DNA from: Emydura subglobosa
Lineage: Eukaryota > Chordata > Testudines > Chelidae
DNA: 64,000 bases
Reading direction: 5' to 3'
Assembly (NCBI GenBank): GCA_007922225.1
Contig: ML679959.1
Coordinates: forward strand, 20,050,913-20,114,912
In this document: positions 12,546 to 25,025 of the stretch, piece by piece
Position numbering within the stretch: position 1 is the first letter of the stretch
How the letters are laid out: each line of letters opens with the position of its first letter
Notes under the pieces: model-generated
The model's input: only the letters and a program-made list of their open reading frames with translations
The model's database searches: none
What the model was told of the DNA's origin: nothing
Program-made: the position numbers and the translations under genes

Positions 12546-12895
12546 CAGCTTTGATGACCTTCCTAACTCTGTAAGCAGTCCCATTGGCTTAAACCAGACT
12601 CCTCACCAAATAAGGTACTACTTGGCTTGAGTAAAGATATCAGAACTGACGCCTTATGAGATGAGAACACCCTTTATCAGATGACACACATTTTGAAATA
12701 TAATCCATCAGATAAGGACTGTGTTAATTTTATTTATCTAGGGGAAGATTTTCCAATAAGACTAAAGGGTTTAGGATGACAAGTCCCATTATTTACCTTG
12801 TGTTCCTAATTTCGTTAGGCTCTTTGAAAATCTCCCTCTTAATATTAATATTACAAGATGGCCCAGAGCCCTCACTAAAGATTGGGGCCCTATTG
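12546..12895. other. unique non-coding sequence
   Basis: No feature recognised. Confidence 0.35.
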
Positions 12896-12898
12896 CTA

Positions 12899-13030
12899 TG
12901 GAGTCATAGATTGGAAGGCCAGAAGGGACCACTAGATCATGTAGTCTGACCTCCTGTACTTCACAGGTCATGCCACCTAGCACCCATACACTAAACCCAA
13001 CAACTGAAATGAGACTGAAGTAAATGAGAA
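12899..13030 (-). mobile_element. CR1 LINE 3' UTR fragment
   Basis: 'tagattggaaggccagaagggaccactaga' and 'tagtctgacctcctgtac' are the reverse complement of the CR1 3' end that appears in plus orientation at 55708-55780. Short, non-coding, 5' truncated. Confidence 0.75.
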
Positions 13031-14282
13031 TCACAGGAGACTAGACTATTATTGTGATAGGTTCTCTACAGAACCTATGTGATTACACCATTCCTACCCT
13101 AAAAAACTTGTATTTAGAGTTTTTAAATGACCACATTTAATGTCAGTAACACTCTTTGCTAATGTATATTTTAAAGTGAGATAATGGGTTAAAGGGCCAT
13201 CAGTCAACTCAGATTAAAATGGAGAGTGAGATGTTCATTTACTGGCTGCAATATCTTTTTGTATAATAAAAGTTATGGAAAAGGGGGACAGACTAGCACA
13301 AGTATGTCTGAATGAGCTGGGAATTACATCCCAGTGCCAAGTGTCTTCATGGCCATATCCTGGTCCTATAAAAAACAAAGGGAGCTTTTCCTCTGACGTC
13401 AGTGGGGTCAGGATATCATTTTTTCACCTCTTAGTTGCTGTAAATCCAAGTCAACTGAGATCAAAAGTCATCACATCTGTATAATTTGTCCCAGTGTTTC
13501 TTCAGAAAATGTATTGAAGTTGAGTGTTCATTAATTAATTACGTTTGCCCATGCATGTCTACATGTCCTTTTTTGCTGTCATTATCTTTGTTTATGTATG
13601 TACAACCTCCATCATTGTATGTGGGCTGTCCTCCCCGTGGCGCATACAGTTTCCTATTTTCATGATAATTGATAGCATGTCATGTAACCCTACCCAGCAA
13701 GTTACAGGAAATTCACCATATGTACCTAGCACCAGCTGCTGATAAATGGAGCTGTCAACATATTTCTTAATTTCCTTTTTTTTTTTCTTTGACCAAATAC
13801 TTAAAATATTTTGTGTACCATCACCTATTGTGCTTTTTTTTGTATAGACATAAATCACTGCCAGTACAGTGAGATATTTTATGTTGTGTGCATCCATTAC
13901 TGCTCTTCTCAAAGTAGCCAGTGATATTTCTACAGCCATGGATAGTAATCAATAAGAATATTGATCTAGCTATACCCTTTGATCTTGTTAATTGCAAATT
14001 ATTGCTCTCGAGTTGGCCTCAGTTATATTGGGTGGAGTTGCTGCTGAATTGTTCTCTGATCACTTAAATGAATAAATATAAATTGTTTAGTCTCATTTTA
14101 AACTTTTTTAAATAGGCAGTTTGAGGTTGTTGACAATAGCATAAGGCTCATTTTGAGGACAGTGACAACTATGAAAGGCTCATTTTAATGAGAGTTGGCA
14201 TTTTATCAATGTCACTGAATAGCAAACAAATTTAAAATTGACCAGTGTGCAGCCATGCAACATAAAGGTGCTAGTTACCATT
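13031..14282. other. non-coding sequence
   Basis: No gene or repeat recognised. T-rich patch at 13778-13792. Confidence 0.35.
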
Positions 14283-16370
14283 TAGAATCGTAGAAATGTA
14301 GGGACCATGAAAGATCATCTAGTCCAGCCCTCTGTGCTGTGGCAGTACCAGTTATACAGAGACCATCCCTGATAGATGTTTGTCTAACCTGTTCTTCAAA
14401 ACTTCCTGTGGTAGCCTATTCCAGTTCTTAACTATCCTTATAATCAGAAAGTTTTCCATAATATCTAACCTAAATCTTCCTTGCTGCAGATTAAGCCAGT
14501 TGCTTCTTGACTTATCTTCAGTGAACATGGAGAACAAATGGTCACCGTCCTCTTTATATATATCCCTTAACATATTTGAAGACTGTTCTCAGGTCCCCCC
14601 TCGGTTATCTTTTCTCAAGACTAAACATGCCATTTTTTTTAACCTTCCCTCATAGGACAGGTTTTCTAAACCGTTTATTAATTTTGTTGCTCTTCTTTGG
14701 ACTGTCTCCAGTTTGTCCACATCCTTTTTAAAGTGTGGCATCGAGAACTGAACACAGTACTCCATCTGAGGCCTTACAAGTGCCAAGTAGAGCAGGACAG
14801 TTACCTCCTGTGTCTTACTGACTGCACTCTTGTTAATACATCCCAAATGAGATTAGATTTTATTGCAATTACATCACATTGTTGGCTCATATTCAATCCT
14901 GAGGGAATGATCCTCCATTCCCTCAGGTCCTTTTCACCAGTACTACTGTCTAGCCAGTAATTCTCCATTTTCCATTTGTACATTTGATTTTTCCTTTGTA
15001 ATGTAGTACTATTCACCTGTATTTATTGAATTTCATCTTTGTTGATTTCAGACCAATTCTTCAATTTGTCAAGGACATCTTGAACTCTAATTCTGTCCTC
15101 CAAAGTGCTTGCAACTCCTTCCAGCTTGGTTTCATCTGGAAATTTTATAAGCATACTCTTTACTCCTTTATTCCAGTCATTCATGAAAATATTGAACTAT
15201 ACTTCACCCAGGACACCACTGGATAGATCCCCTGAGACTGATAGCAAACCATTGATAACTACTCTTTCAGTATGGTTTTTCAACCAGTCATGCACCCCCG
15301 CTTACAGTAATTTCAACTAGATCACATTTCCATAGTTTGCTTATGAGAATGTCATGTGGGACTATGTATGAAGCCTTACTATAATCAATATAGATCATGT
15401 CTATTGCTTACCCCCATCCATCAAGCCAGTAACTCTGTCAAAGAAGGAAATTAAGTTGGTTAGGCATGATTTGTTCCTGATACATCTATGCTGGTGATTA
15501 CTTATTACCCTATTATCCTCTAAGTGCTTACAAATTGATTGTTTAATAATCTGTTTCTGTATCTTTCTAGGTATTGAAGTAAGGCTGTGTTTGGTCTATG
15601 ATTTCCCAGGTCCTCTTTGTGAAGATATTTTAAAGATAGATACCATGTTTGTCCTTCTCTGATTTTGTGGGACCTCATCGGCCCTTCATAAGTTCCCAGA
15701 GATAATCGCTAACTGTTCCGAGTTTGCTTCAGCTAGTTCCTTAAGTACTCTAAGGTGAATTTTGTGAGGCTCTACCAACTTAAATACATTTGCCTTATCT
15801 AAATATTCTTGAACCTGTTCTTTCCATATTCTGGCTTCTGTTTATTTCCCCTTGATGTTAACGTTAATTGTGTTAAGCATCTGGTTACAATCAATCTTTT
15901 CACTGAAGATTGAAGCCAAACAGTCATTAAACACCACAGTCTTCTTGATGTCATTTGTTATTAGCTCTCTTTCTCTGCTAGGTAGTTGACTTACACTTTC
16001 CTTCATCTTTCTCTTGCTCCTAATGTATTTATGGGCCCTTTTCTTATTGCCTTGTGTGTTGCTTGTTAGGTGTAACTCATTTCTAATTTTGTCCCTACAT
16101 GCTTCCGCTATTCTTTTGTATTCATCCTTAGTGATTGTCTGTGTTTCCACTTTTTGCAGGATTCCCTTTTGATTTTCCGGTCATTAAATAGCTCCTGATG
16201 GAGCCAAATTAGCCTCTTATGATTCTACCTATTTGTACTTCATGTTGGGATAGCGTGCTGCTGTGCCATGTCTTTGGGACTTCTTTTTCCCTTAGATTTT
16301 CTTTCTATGAGACCTTTCCCACCAATACTCTGAGTATGTGGACTTCTTATTCATCTGTGATCATTGACAT
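14283..16370 (-). mobile_element. long CR1 LINE copy, RT domain to 3' end
   Basis: Minus-oriented CR1 of about 2.1 kb. Its 3' end is at the left ('agaatcgtagaaatgtaggg', complement of the CR1 terminus). Sequence can be followed without a large gap from the linker between endonuclease and RT (right edge near 16370) through RT palm and thumb to the 3' UTR. The endonuclease and ORF1 are missing, a normal 5' truncation. The right boundary is approximate because similarity fades. Confidence 0.9.
14352..16150 (-). pseudogene. CR1 ORF2 (reverse transcriptase) remnant
   Basis: Read on the minus strand, decayed ORF2 pieces lie in the right order. The first is the pre-RT linker (16150-15842, with 'TKDEYKRIAEACRDKIR', 'RAHKYIRSKRKMKESV', 'DCLASIFSEK'). 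The RT finger/palm region (about 15840-15050) is broken by stops. Then come 'GLNMSQQCDVIAIKSNLIWDVL' (15016-14801), 'CINKSAVSKTQEV', 'LYLALVRPQMEYCVQF' and 'VQRRATKLINGLENLSYEGRLKK' (14846-14589), and finally 'LNLQQGRFRLDI' plus 'KNWNRLPQEVLKNRLDKHLSGMV' (14573-14352), the typical CR1 C-terminus. Such an enzyme nicks DNA and reverse-transcribes CR1 RNA at the target. This copy has several frameshifts and cannot act. Confidence 0.9.
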
Positions 16371-16402
16371 AGGAGACAGGATTATTTGGCTGCACACCAT
16401 TC

Positions 16403-16434
16403 ATACTATATTATGCTATACTATACTATACTAC
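16403..16434. repeat. (CTATA)n simple repeat
   Basis: 'actatattatgctatactatactatacta' is an imperfect pentanucleotide tract. Confidence 0.85.
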
Positions 16435-16659
16435 TTTTTTGTATAGCTGGGTCAAAATCTGCCCTATGTTACACCAAATCGAATGGTTATAGAAGTATAA
16501 CTGAAGACAGTATCTGTCTCCTGGTGTGTTTATAGGATGAATGGAAGCCCAGTTCCAATGACTATGTAGTTAAGTGGGGAATTCAGATATGATGGGTGTT
16601 TCTGCTTTTGTGATTCTAAAAGGGAAATCAGAATTTGGAATTGTATATACTATTCAGTA

Positions 16660-16822
16660 CAATAGGTCAAAACATGAAAACGTTTCCATGAAAATTTTGA
16701 TAACTATTTTTTCTATTTTTCATCAAAATTTTGGACTTTTTGAAATTTTACAAGAAGTTCTACTATTCTCCAACAAAAGGCCAACTCAGAATGGTGAAAC
16801 CAGCTGGTTTAACAGAGACCTG
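16660..16822. repeat. AT-rich foldback MITE ('agctggt' ends)
   Basis: 'aaaacatgaaaacgtttccatgaaaattttgat' and 'tttttcatcaaaattttggac' form inverted arms. The right edge 'tgaaaccagctggt' resembles the '-ccagctct' terminus of the family at 18287-18631. Confidence 0.5.
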
Positions 16823-16899
16823 AATAACTAGCTTTACATAATCCAGTTCTGCAGGTTTTCCTTATCTTGCCTTCACTTCTGCTACAAAAATTGTCGCTG

Positions 16900-17030
16900 C
16901 TATTTCTTTATATTGCAGTAGCACTTAGATTCCCCAAACAAGGATTTGGCCCCTTTGCATTAGACAGTCTATGGACACAGAACAAAAAACTGGACCCTCC
17001 CCCAAAGATCTTGCAGTCTAAATATGAAAT
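16900..17030 (+). repeat. MIR-like SINE fragment ('gcactgtac' family)
   Basis: 'tatattgcagtagcacttag', 'aaggatttggcccctttgca', 'cacagaacaaaaaactgg' and 'aaagatcttgcagtctaa' follow the order of a widespread sauropsid repeat also seen at 54195. I treat it as MIR-related. The exact family is uncertain. Confidence 0.65.
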
Positions 17031-18099
17031 GAGACACATTTGCTGCCTCTGTAGCTTCTGCCACTAGTGCAATCAATCAGTCCATCTTTTTACACGAATA
17101 ATGCTGATACTCAGTTCATGATAGTGGGGAAACAAATGTTGTGGCACAGGTTCTGCTTATTTTGAGTACTTCTAATTGGACCAAAGGGAGACTTTTGACA
17201 TTCAAATTCCAAGATGAATAAAATTAACCTAGATTTGCCTGACAAAGAATTGCTATTGCTAAAGGTAACATAATTCTAATAAAAAACTATGTGCCACTCA
17301 GCATGATGTCAGAGAGCTATCTCAGTGGCTTCGTTGTACTGATTACACGTGCAAAGTCTGAGAGTTTCTGGCTTGTCATGCCCTGTACTGCTGGTGTGAT
17401 TGCATAAACTCAAGGGGTCAGGGAAAAGTATACTCTTCATTTGAACCTAGTGTGATAGGTTGTTGAACACTCCGCGTTATTCTGTAGCACTGGAAAGATG
17501 CAGGAGAATTCTAAATAAAAGACAAAGATTTGGGACTAAGTCATCATTTTCTTGGGCTACAGTAAAATGGAAAAGAAAAAGTCCAGAATCCAGGATGATA
17601 GAAGGTATTTTAAAGCAGAATGGGGGGGATTTAAATACAAAAGAGAACACAAAGACAAGTACATTATGCCTGACCTTTATGGGAAACTAATTTATGCCAA
17701 ATACACTGGATAACTTGTCTAAGAATAGGTCGCCTTTAAGAAAGATTACTCCAGTTATGCCAGCAAAACCTGATCTGGACTATAGTCACTTTGATTATCT
17801 CACAGAAAACTTCAGACATGACATCTGAATACATTAAAGCTTTAATATGCACACTTTTCTTACACAACTTTTTGTTTTTGTATTCTAGAATTGTTATTTA
17901 TTTTGTTTATTAAAATATGTATACATTATTCTCCAGCGATGGTCTAAAACACTGGAGTTTGCAGTAGAGTTACTGTGATGTTTTGTAACTTTTTATCCGT
18001 AGGCTTGACAGAAAGTGGAGCAACAGTGATTTATACTAGATGAGGATCTGACTCTATTTCTTAATTCCTCTTCCCACACACTTCAGATTACACAAATTG
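17031..18099. other. unique non-coding sequence
   Basis: A 76-codon frame at 17460-17690 shows no recognisable domain. No repeats recognised. Confidence 0.35.
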
Positions 18100-18240
18100 A
18101 ACACTTAGGTGCCAATATCGCTAAAATTTATGCACATGTTTAACTTTATGCACTCTTTGTAGTTCCACTGAGTTCAATTGGATTATCAAGAGTCCATAAA
18201 GTTAAACACATGCATAAATCTTTGCAGGAACTGAGCCGTA
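18100..18240. repeat. palindromic MITE ('tgcaaagatttatgca')
   Basis: 'aaatttatgcacatgtttaactttatgcactc' is inverted as 'agtccataaagttaaacacatgcataaatct', followed by 'ttgcaggaactgagcc'. The arms are about 55 bp and pair over nearly their whole length. Another copy is at 29799-29925. Confidence 0.75.
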
Positions 18241-18286
18241 ACTATACTTTCAGGAACAAAGTCTAAACGTATTCAGTGAACTGGGC

Positions 18287-18631
18287 AGAATTTTTCATCA
18301 ACACTTTTTTAAATTAAAAATGGCTTCATTTTGAAAATAAAAGTTTTGAAAAAAAAATTCATTTTGGACAAAGTTTTACAATTTTTTTCTGACTGGAACA
18401 TAACTTTGTTTTTGAAATCAGAAGTGCTTTGGTTTTTGTTTCTTTGCTTGCTTCCTTTTTCTTCTCCTTCTCTTCTTTTCCTGACCTTTTATTAGTAAAA
18501 GGAGAGAGAGAGATGAAAAACAAAAAATAAAAATTGGGGAAAATCTACTAATTGGGGGGGAGGGGGGATTTAAAAAAAAATATTTCAGTTTTTTCCACAG
18601 AAAAAGCCCCATTTCAGCCAGCTCTAAAATC
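18287..18631. repeat. AT-rich foldback MITE ('agagctgg' family)
   Basis: 'gaatttttcatcaacactttttt' on the left, and on the right 'ttttttccacagaaaaagcc' with terminus 'catttcagccagctctaaa'. The interior is made of A/T runs, a GA-rich pyrimidine tract (18440-18500, complement) and a G run near 18553. Non-coding. Confidence 0.55.
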
Positions 18632-19962
18632 TAGAATATTCCTTGAATGTAAGATTGCTTGCCTTAGTGGTACTGCCTCCCTCATTGATTATAGTTATGA
18701 TAAAGCATTTTGTTTTAATCAAGAAAAAATGTTTAGATTCAACAGTACTTCACCCGTGCAACACGTGAGTCCTTGCTTGATGGGATTTAACCAAAGATTG
18801 AGCAGATAATTTTATAGGTTTCCTTGTTGAATATTGGCAACATATCACTGAGCTATTCTCATACCTTGTTACAGTGAACTCATCTTTTTTTCTTAAAAGA
18901 AATTATGTATTTTAAAGATATTTCTAACTAATTTTTGCACCATTATTTTTAAGGTTATCAAAGAAGTTAGATTTAATCTTTTATTACCGGCATTTTTTTG
19001 TGTTAGGTAATTAATGTGCTGTAGCTAACACCAGGAAGACTTCAAAGTCTCTTTAGCAGATCTGCCAGATTGATAAAATATTTCTTCCTTTAATCCAACA
19101 ATGAACATCTGATACGACACCATAATGCAGTTTTGTCCACTCGCTAAGGATTTAACTAATTTAGTTTGTAGAGTCTCTTTTTTTGAAGTTGATGTGGAGG
19201 ATATTTATATTAGTTTACTTATACTGAGGATGAAGAAACCTTGCCTTTTAATGAGGTATGTAGTGTTTGTTACAAAGTTTCTTCAGCAATTTAAGGTGGA
19301 GGATGGAACTTTGAGTCCCTTTCTTATTATAGAGATAATCCATCAATGCCCTTGTATTACCTCCCATTCTAAGGGATAATACTTCTTCTGTATGAATTTC
19401 CACTTGGGAGCAGCAGTTATTAGAACAAGTAGATTGAACCAAGCATCACCAAATAGATTTTTTTCCCCTTCGCCTCTAAATCCCAAAGCAAATGTTGTCC
19501 TGCTCAGGAATAGCTAGCAATTCAGACCTGTGATTACATTTATTTACTGCTTGTGAGGTCTTTGCCGCTTCTTTGACAGTAGTACTTTATGCCCACAAGC
19601 AACCGTATCATTTTAATATATTAGTATGACTTTAATATAGACAAGGTTTCTCAGAATAAAATATTTTTGTTGGTTTGGGGGCAAACATTGAGTTGAATCA
19701 AAAGGCAATGCTTTACATAAATGGGAGAGATCTTTATGTTCTGCTCAAGTCTGCCTTGCTTCTGCTGCTATTTTTAGAGAAACAAAAAAATCCTTGTTCA
19801 GGTTCTACAATCTGGGTCACTTATCTCTATTTCTCTTCAGTATTGCTACAGCACTAAGAGAAGATTTGTCAGAGCTCCAGTGTGAAGTCTGACTGGAATT
19901 ACTGCATCTTGTGTTTTCAGTCAGCAGTGTATCAGGCAATTGCAATACCTGTAGTAGTTATT

Positions 19963-19967
<5 letters not shown>
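18632..19967. other. unique non-coding sequence
   Basis: AT-rich. No recognisable gene or repeat. Confidence 0.35.

Positions 19968-19990
<23 letters not shown>
19968..19990. repeat. poly-T tract (23 T)
   Basis: Uninterrupted T run followed by AAA. It could be the tail of a minus-oriented retrocopy, but nothing recognisable lies beside it. Confidence 0.9.
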
Positions 19991-19993
<3 letters not shown>

Positions 19994-20020
19994 GGGCACC
20001 AAATAGTTGCAGTTTTGTAG

Positions 20021-21052
20021 GTTTGCTGTGACTTATGTGTATTTGTGAAAATAGTTTCTACAAGCATAAAAGCTGACAGTATGAGACAAAGCTGTTTTAT
20101 TGGGTCCTTTTCACCTGAAGTGACCTGTCCCTCCCAGCACTCTGACTTCCCTGTATGTTCTCAAGTTATTTTAGTTCTGCCTCTGCTCTCATCTTCTCTT
20201 CATATGCAACTTCCTGTTGAATCTCTCTGTCTTTGGGGATGGGCAGCGGTATAGAGCTCTTTGTATCTGAGCCTCTTCCACATAAAATCAATAGCAATAG
20301 TGGACTTCATGGAGTCTATGACACTTCTCCTTTTTGAAATGAAATCTGTGCTTGGGAGTAGAATGGTTTTTTCGGATGGGGGTGGGTTGAGGCACCTCTT
20401 CCCCTTCTCACTTCAGCTTCTCCTGCCCCACCAATCTATCTGGTATTATCACATTGCATGGTTTTCTTGCTGCTCATCTGCCTCTAGTGGTTGCCACTGT
20501 TACTGGCATGGTCTCATACACTTTCCACTCCTCTGGGCTTTCAGCATTGCAGCTGCACATAGATCAGTTCAGCACCAAACCCTCTGCATTGTAGAGGAAT
20601 CCTTTGGGGATATGCTGGGCAAATTTGTACACTGCACTGACCAGAGGGAGCTGGTAGTAGATTGAGAAGCAGATCTTTTGACTGACCCTAGCTTATTAGC
20701 TCCTCCTTCACCTTTCCACAGGCCTTGTGGCAGCCCCCCTTGCCATGCAGCTGCTTATCACAATGGCAATAGAGAAGGGCACAGCACGATGGCTAACTTA
20801 GCAGCTCTTCTGCAGCATCCACCATCCGTTGCAAGATGGACAAGGGTGTACTGCCTACAGCTGAAGACAATCAGTCACATGCAGCACCATGATGACCAGG
20901 AGCCCAGGGCATGTGGCACAACCAGCAATAAGAGAAGGATGGCAGTTCCTTTTGCAGTGTTTCATTCTGTGGACAAGGTCCTCGGGGAAGACAACCATAG
21001 AGGGACAGGGAAGGCAGCTGCACTGTTACCTTTCTGCAGTGGTATCCTCTGA
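20021..21052 (+). other. long, almost uninterrupted open frame, unrecognised
   Basis: One plus-strand frame runs 344 codons from 20021 to the stop at 21052 with only two internal stops (TAG at 20252-20254, TGA at 20663-20665). At its roughly even base composition, far more stops would be expected by chance. The sub-frames are 69, 134 and 124 residues. The translation is rich in Ser, Leu, His and Cys and I recognise no domain or motif. The minus strand is also open at 21185-20871 (104 residues), so the coding strand is not settled. It could be a decayed processed copy, an internal part of an old transposon, or chance in a GC-richer patch. No splice sites or poly-A tail frame it. Confidence 0.25.
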
Positions 21053-21424
21053 GTTCTAAGTTTGTGCAGCTGGGGGAGAGGTTCTGAAAATATTTGCTGG
21101 TATGCTTGATCATGCTTCCTGAGTAGCTGTGCCAGTGTGTGAACTTGCCAGTCACATCAGTTGAAGAAGAATGTAAACCATGCAAAAATTTGGCAAGGAA
21201 AACCCTAGGGCACTGGTTGCCCCTGTTATTTCATCCAGATGGGTTCATTTTTTGGTCATTGGGTATGATATATTTAACTAGAGATCCATTCCTATCTTGA
21301 GGATGACTGCTGGTGAGACAGCTGAAGGGATACCAGCAATCAAATCACTAGCAGTTTCAAATGGTGGAATAATAATTTTCAAAGATTAAGTTCACACTCA
21401 GTTTGGACTATCATGGCTGTGGTA

Positions 21425-21971
21425 AGGTTGCCACCTGTCCGGGTTTCACCTGGGCAGGCTGGTTTTTGGCTTCTGTGTCCAGTCCCATTTAGGGTTGCCA
21501 GGTGCCTGGCTTTTTACCAGAAAGACCAGTCGAAAAGGTGACCTGGCAATGTCCGGTCAGATGTACTGAGTGGAAACTAAAAGTCCGGTTACCATGAAAT
21601 GAGAGGAGGTGCTGGGTCATTAACCTGCGCCAACTCCTGCTCAACCAGGGCTGCCTCCTACTTATATGCAGGCTCCTTGTCAGGCTGCAGCAGCTCCTGT
21701 GCCAGCCCTGGAGCAGAGGGAGCCCAGCTGGGGGGGAGGGAAGGGAAGTGGAGATGATCCAGCAAGCCACAGGGGGAAAGAGGGAGGAGAGTGAGCGACA
21801 GAGGTGGGGCCCTGGGGGGAAGAGGTGTAGCAGGGGCAGGGCTTCAATGAAAGAGGCAGAGCAGGGGCAGGGCTTTGGGGATGCAGAAACTCAGAGGACG
21901 GGCAGGGGCTTGGGGGAAAAGGCAGGGCCTGGGAGATCTGGTTACTAGAGGTTAGAAAGGTGGCAACCCTA
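21425..21971. mobile_element. hAT-like non-autonomous element, about 550 bp
   Basis: The left end 'aaggttgccacctgtccggg' pairs with the right end 'gttagaaaggtggcaaccct': a GGTTGCCACCT inverted repeat. A second internal start, 'agggttgccaggtgcctggc', lies at 21491 and is also complementary to the right end. This suggests one element inside another or a duplicated terminus. The interior is GC-rich ('gggcaggggcttggggg', 'gcagctcctgtgccagccc') and AT-poor like the turtle family with 'agggttgccaggtgtccgg' ends. It has no transposase. Frames open inside it (for example 93 and 106 codons on the minus strand) are by-products of GC richness. Confidence 0.75.
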
Positions 21972-24944
21972 GGTAGGTGGTTATCTTTCACTGTGCTCAC
22001 TTGAGAGATAAGGATCTATTGACAGCACAGAAAAGTAGAGGCTGCTGAGGATTGGGCTAGTGGCAGTTCTAATTCATTATCTAGGGACAGAGCATTTGTA
22101 AAGTTAGTGTTTTAAGTTAGCCAAAAATGGGAAGACTGGATTCTTGATTGTGTCTAGAGATCATTGTACAATCATTGTACATCTTATCGGTTCTGTCTGC
22201 TTTTAGAATACATTTCTGGCCTATGTGCTTCATTCACTTAGAATTGTGCTCCTTTCTCTTTTAATGGCATGCCTGCAGCAAATTTCTTTTGTATCAGATA
22301 TTTCTGAGCAGATAACGTTTTATCAAGCAAGCAGATTTTTTGTCATCCCATTTTGCCATACTTAGAATAACTTTCAAATATATTAATATTTTAATGGGAT
22401 TGTACATTTTTTATAATTATAACAAAGTTCCTTAACTGTAGACGAAGGATGTAATTTTTATGTAATTGCTTATGTCTGTAATTTACATCAGCACACTAAA
22501 TGAAATTGTTCCACCATGTTGCCCAATCCTGTAGCAACTCCAGTATGTTCAGATATCTTCCCTGTATTTCACTTCAAGGTATTTTAAGCATATCTTTATT
22601 AAAAGCATAAAGTAGTGTTCTTCTGGATTTTACATGCTGCTTCAAGCCTTTCTTTGATACATTTTAATGTGAATTCCTTCTTTCTTTGATCATTTCCTGT
22701 GCTTTAATAGATCTCTTCTTTTCTTTGAGTAGGGGTTCATGCAAAAGCCCCTCCACTGTACAGTAACATTGAGTGGTCATTAAGTGATGGTTTGCAAGCA
22801 TGTTTGAGAGAGTAAACTGTTCAACTGGTGTACATGTTTAATGATCTTCATTTAACTAGGTAGTAATCACCTTTCTTTCCACTTGGCTCATTAGAACATA
22901 TGCTATTTTTCATCTTAAAATGTTGGACAATAATCATAATAAGGCCCTATTTGATACCATGGTTTTTATTAAAATGATTATGGTATAATTCATAAAATGG
23001 TTCTCTAAACTAATAACTTGGTTTAAATGTATGGCAATATTTTAGATTCTAACTGCAGTACACTTTTATGTACAATACGACCATCAACACTAAAAGATTG
23101 GAGACCTACAACTGGGTGCTGCAAGAAAAGGTGTAGGTGGCACTTTCATCTCTGAATGCTTCGTCATGGAGGCATGGATGCTAAAAATTTGACACTAATG
23201 ATCTTATTGCGCAATGATAGCATTCACGTAAGTAGGTGGTATTGAACTATGTGTCATGGACTGATCCAGCTCTGATAGATAGTACAGTATGCAAAATGTA
23301 CAATTTTTGTTTCAAAGCATTGACATGAAAATTTTCATCATTTAATGCAATGACACTTCCCATCAAATGTAGCTATATTTGCAATTTTGATTATATGGGC
23401 CTACTTTTGCTCCAAAGGTTCATGCCTTTGCAAAATTTTCCTACAAAAATCAACCCATTTTCAGTACTCTGCAAAATGGGAAAATAATTTTGCATAACAG
23501 TACTAACATTTTGATATGAGTATTTTGCATGCTTTTAATAGCAACATTCTGCCTACCTAAATGCTTCACGCTGTTGTAACGGGGTATGATGTACATCCAT
23601 ACTCCCCATTTTAAACTGATTTGTTGTGCTGCCATGAACTGAAAAACAGCTGCCAATTCCATCTCAGAGGTGGTAGGTGAAGTGATTCCTGTGTATACAT
23701 TTTTAAAGCACTTTAGAATGAGAGATAAAATGTTAGGTTAAATCCTGCAGTCATTACTCAGAAGAAGACTTCTGTTGCTGTCCATAAGATTTTTTCCTCT
23801 GTATAGAAGTATCACGATTTGTCTGGTATATTCCAGTATATTAATCTATGATGAATTTTATAAGCAGTGACTGGGAGTACTATTACATAGAAAAAGGTCT
23901 GTCATTTTCAGGTTTTAAGTGTTTTCTAAATATGAATGTACTTTACATACATGATAGATCCTTTGGAATTATGTTCTAGGGGTAAACAATATACTTTCCA
24001 TTCTAACCTCCAGTGTTCATGTGTTAACTAAACCTAATAATTTTTACACAGTGAATATTTGCTACATAGTTTTAAAATAAAGTATACATCTACTTGGAAA
24101 TAGTAAAACAAGATAACAGAATGGTAGTATGCCGCAATGACTGGAGTTCTTTCTGACTCAATAATCAGAGGGAGCTTTGTATCACTGCAGGATCTGTCTC
24201 TTTTATTAAAATCCAGATTAGTTCATAGGTTCAAGATTTTACACCAGGATTTGGGCTCAGAGATAATGCTGAGTCCATAGTTCAGAGAGAGGCAGGTGTG
24301 ATGCTGTTGAAGGTTTTTTGGTTTCATTGGTTTTTGAGTTGATACATTAATGTGAGATCCCGTCTCTCTATTTCTGGTGGCTGTCAAAAAGGAAGTTAGA
24401 TTCTGGGGCATTTATAAAAAAATAAATAAAGTGGACTAGGTGGCTTAGAGGTCTAGTAACTGAATAGGATGACTTCACATCTATGACATACATCAACTGA
24501 GGACCCTATCTTCACAATAGTTTGAAAGTTGTTATCAGCTGACTATTCATTGCCTTGTGTGATAGGAAATGGTTGTTTTCAGGAGCTGGAAGCTATCACA
24601 ACTGGCACTAATTAATCCCCTTGTTGACTGTTTTAGCAGAGTGTCTGAGGAATCCTAGTGATAGGCAGACTAGAAGGATTTTGCATGCTGCGGCTGTACT
24701 GTGTCTATTCTGCAGGGAAAAAGTGCATTGGTCTTTCTGACAGTCAGACTGAGAACTTAGAACTAGACTACATTTACTAAAGGTTGAGAAATTAATCACA
24801 GAATATGAGCAGCGGGATAATGGGTAGGTACAATAGGAAACATTTTCTCACAGAAAAAAATTCTAATATTGAAATTTTTCTGGGCTGATGTTAAACACAT
24901 AATGACTGCTCAGTGTGCCTTCTAAAAACTACCAGTACTTTGAA
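21972..24944. other. unique AT-rich sequence
   Basis: About 3 kb with no recognisable gene or repeat. A tiny tandem duplication 'atcattgtacaatcattgtac' occurs near 22160. Confidence 0.4.
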
Positions 24945-25025
24945 CTCATTATTTTGTAAAGCACTGTAAGAAGCCTTGAGTATGGAAAATGCTATATAAA
25001 ACTAAATTCTATTTTATTCTTGTCT
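24945..25025 (+). repeat. MIR SINE 3' fragment
   Basis: 'ttttgtaaagcactgtaagaagcct' followed by 'ggaaaatgctatataaaac' and a T/A-rich end fits the 3' part of MIR ('gtaaagcgctttgagatcct...gaaaggcgctatataaa'). Confidence 0.6.

Noticed and set aside
21680..22000. 106-codon minus-strand Pro-rich frame
   Set aside because: Falls in the GC-rich interior of the hAT-like element ending at 21971.
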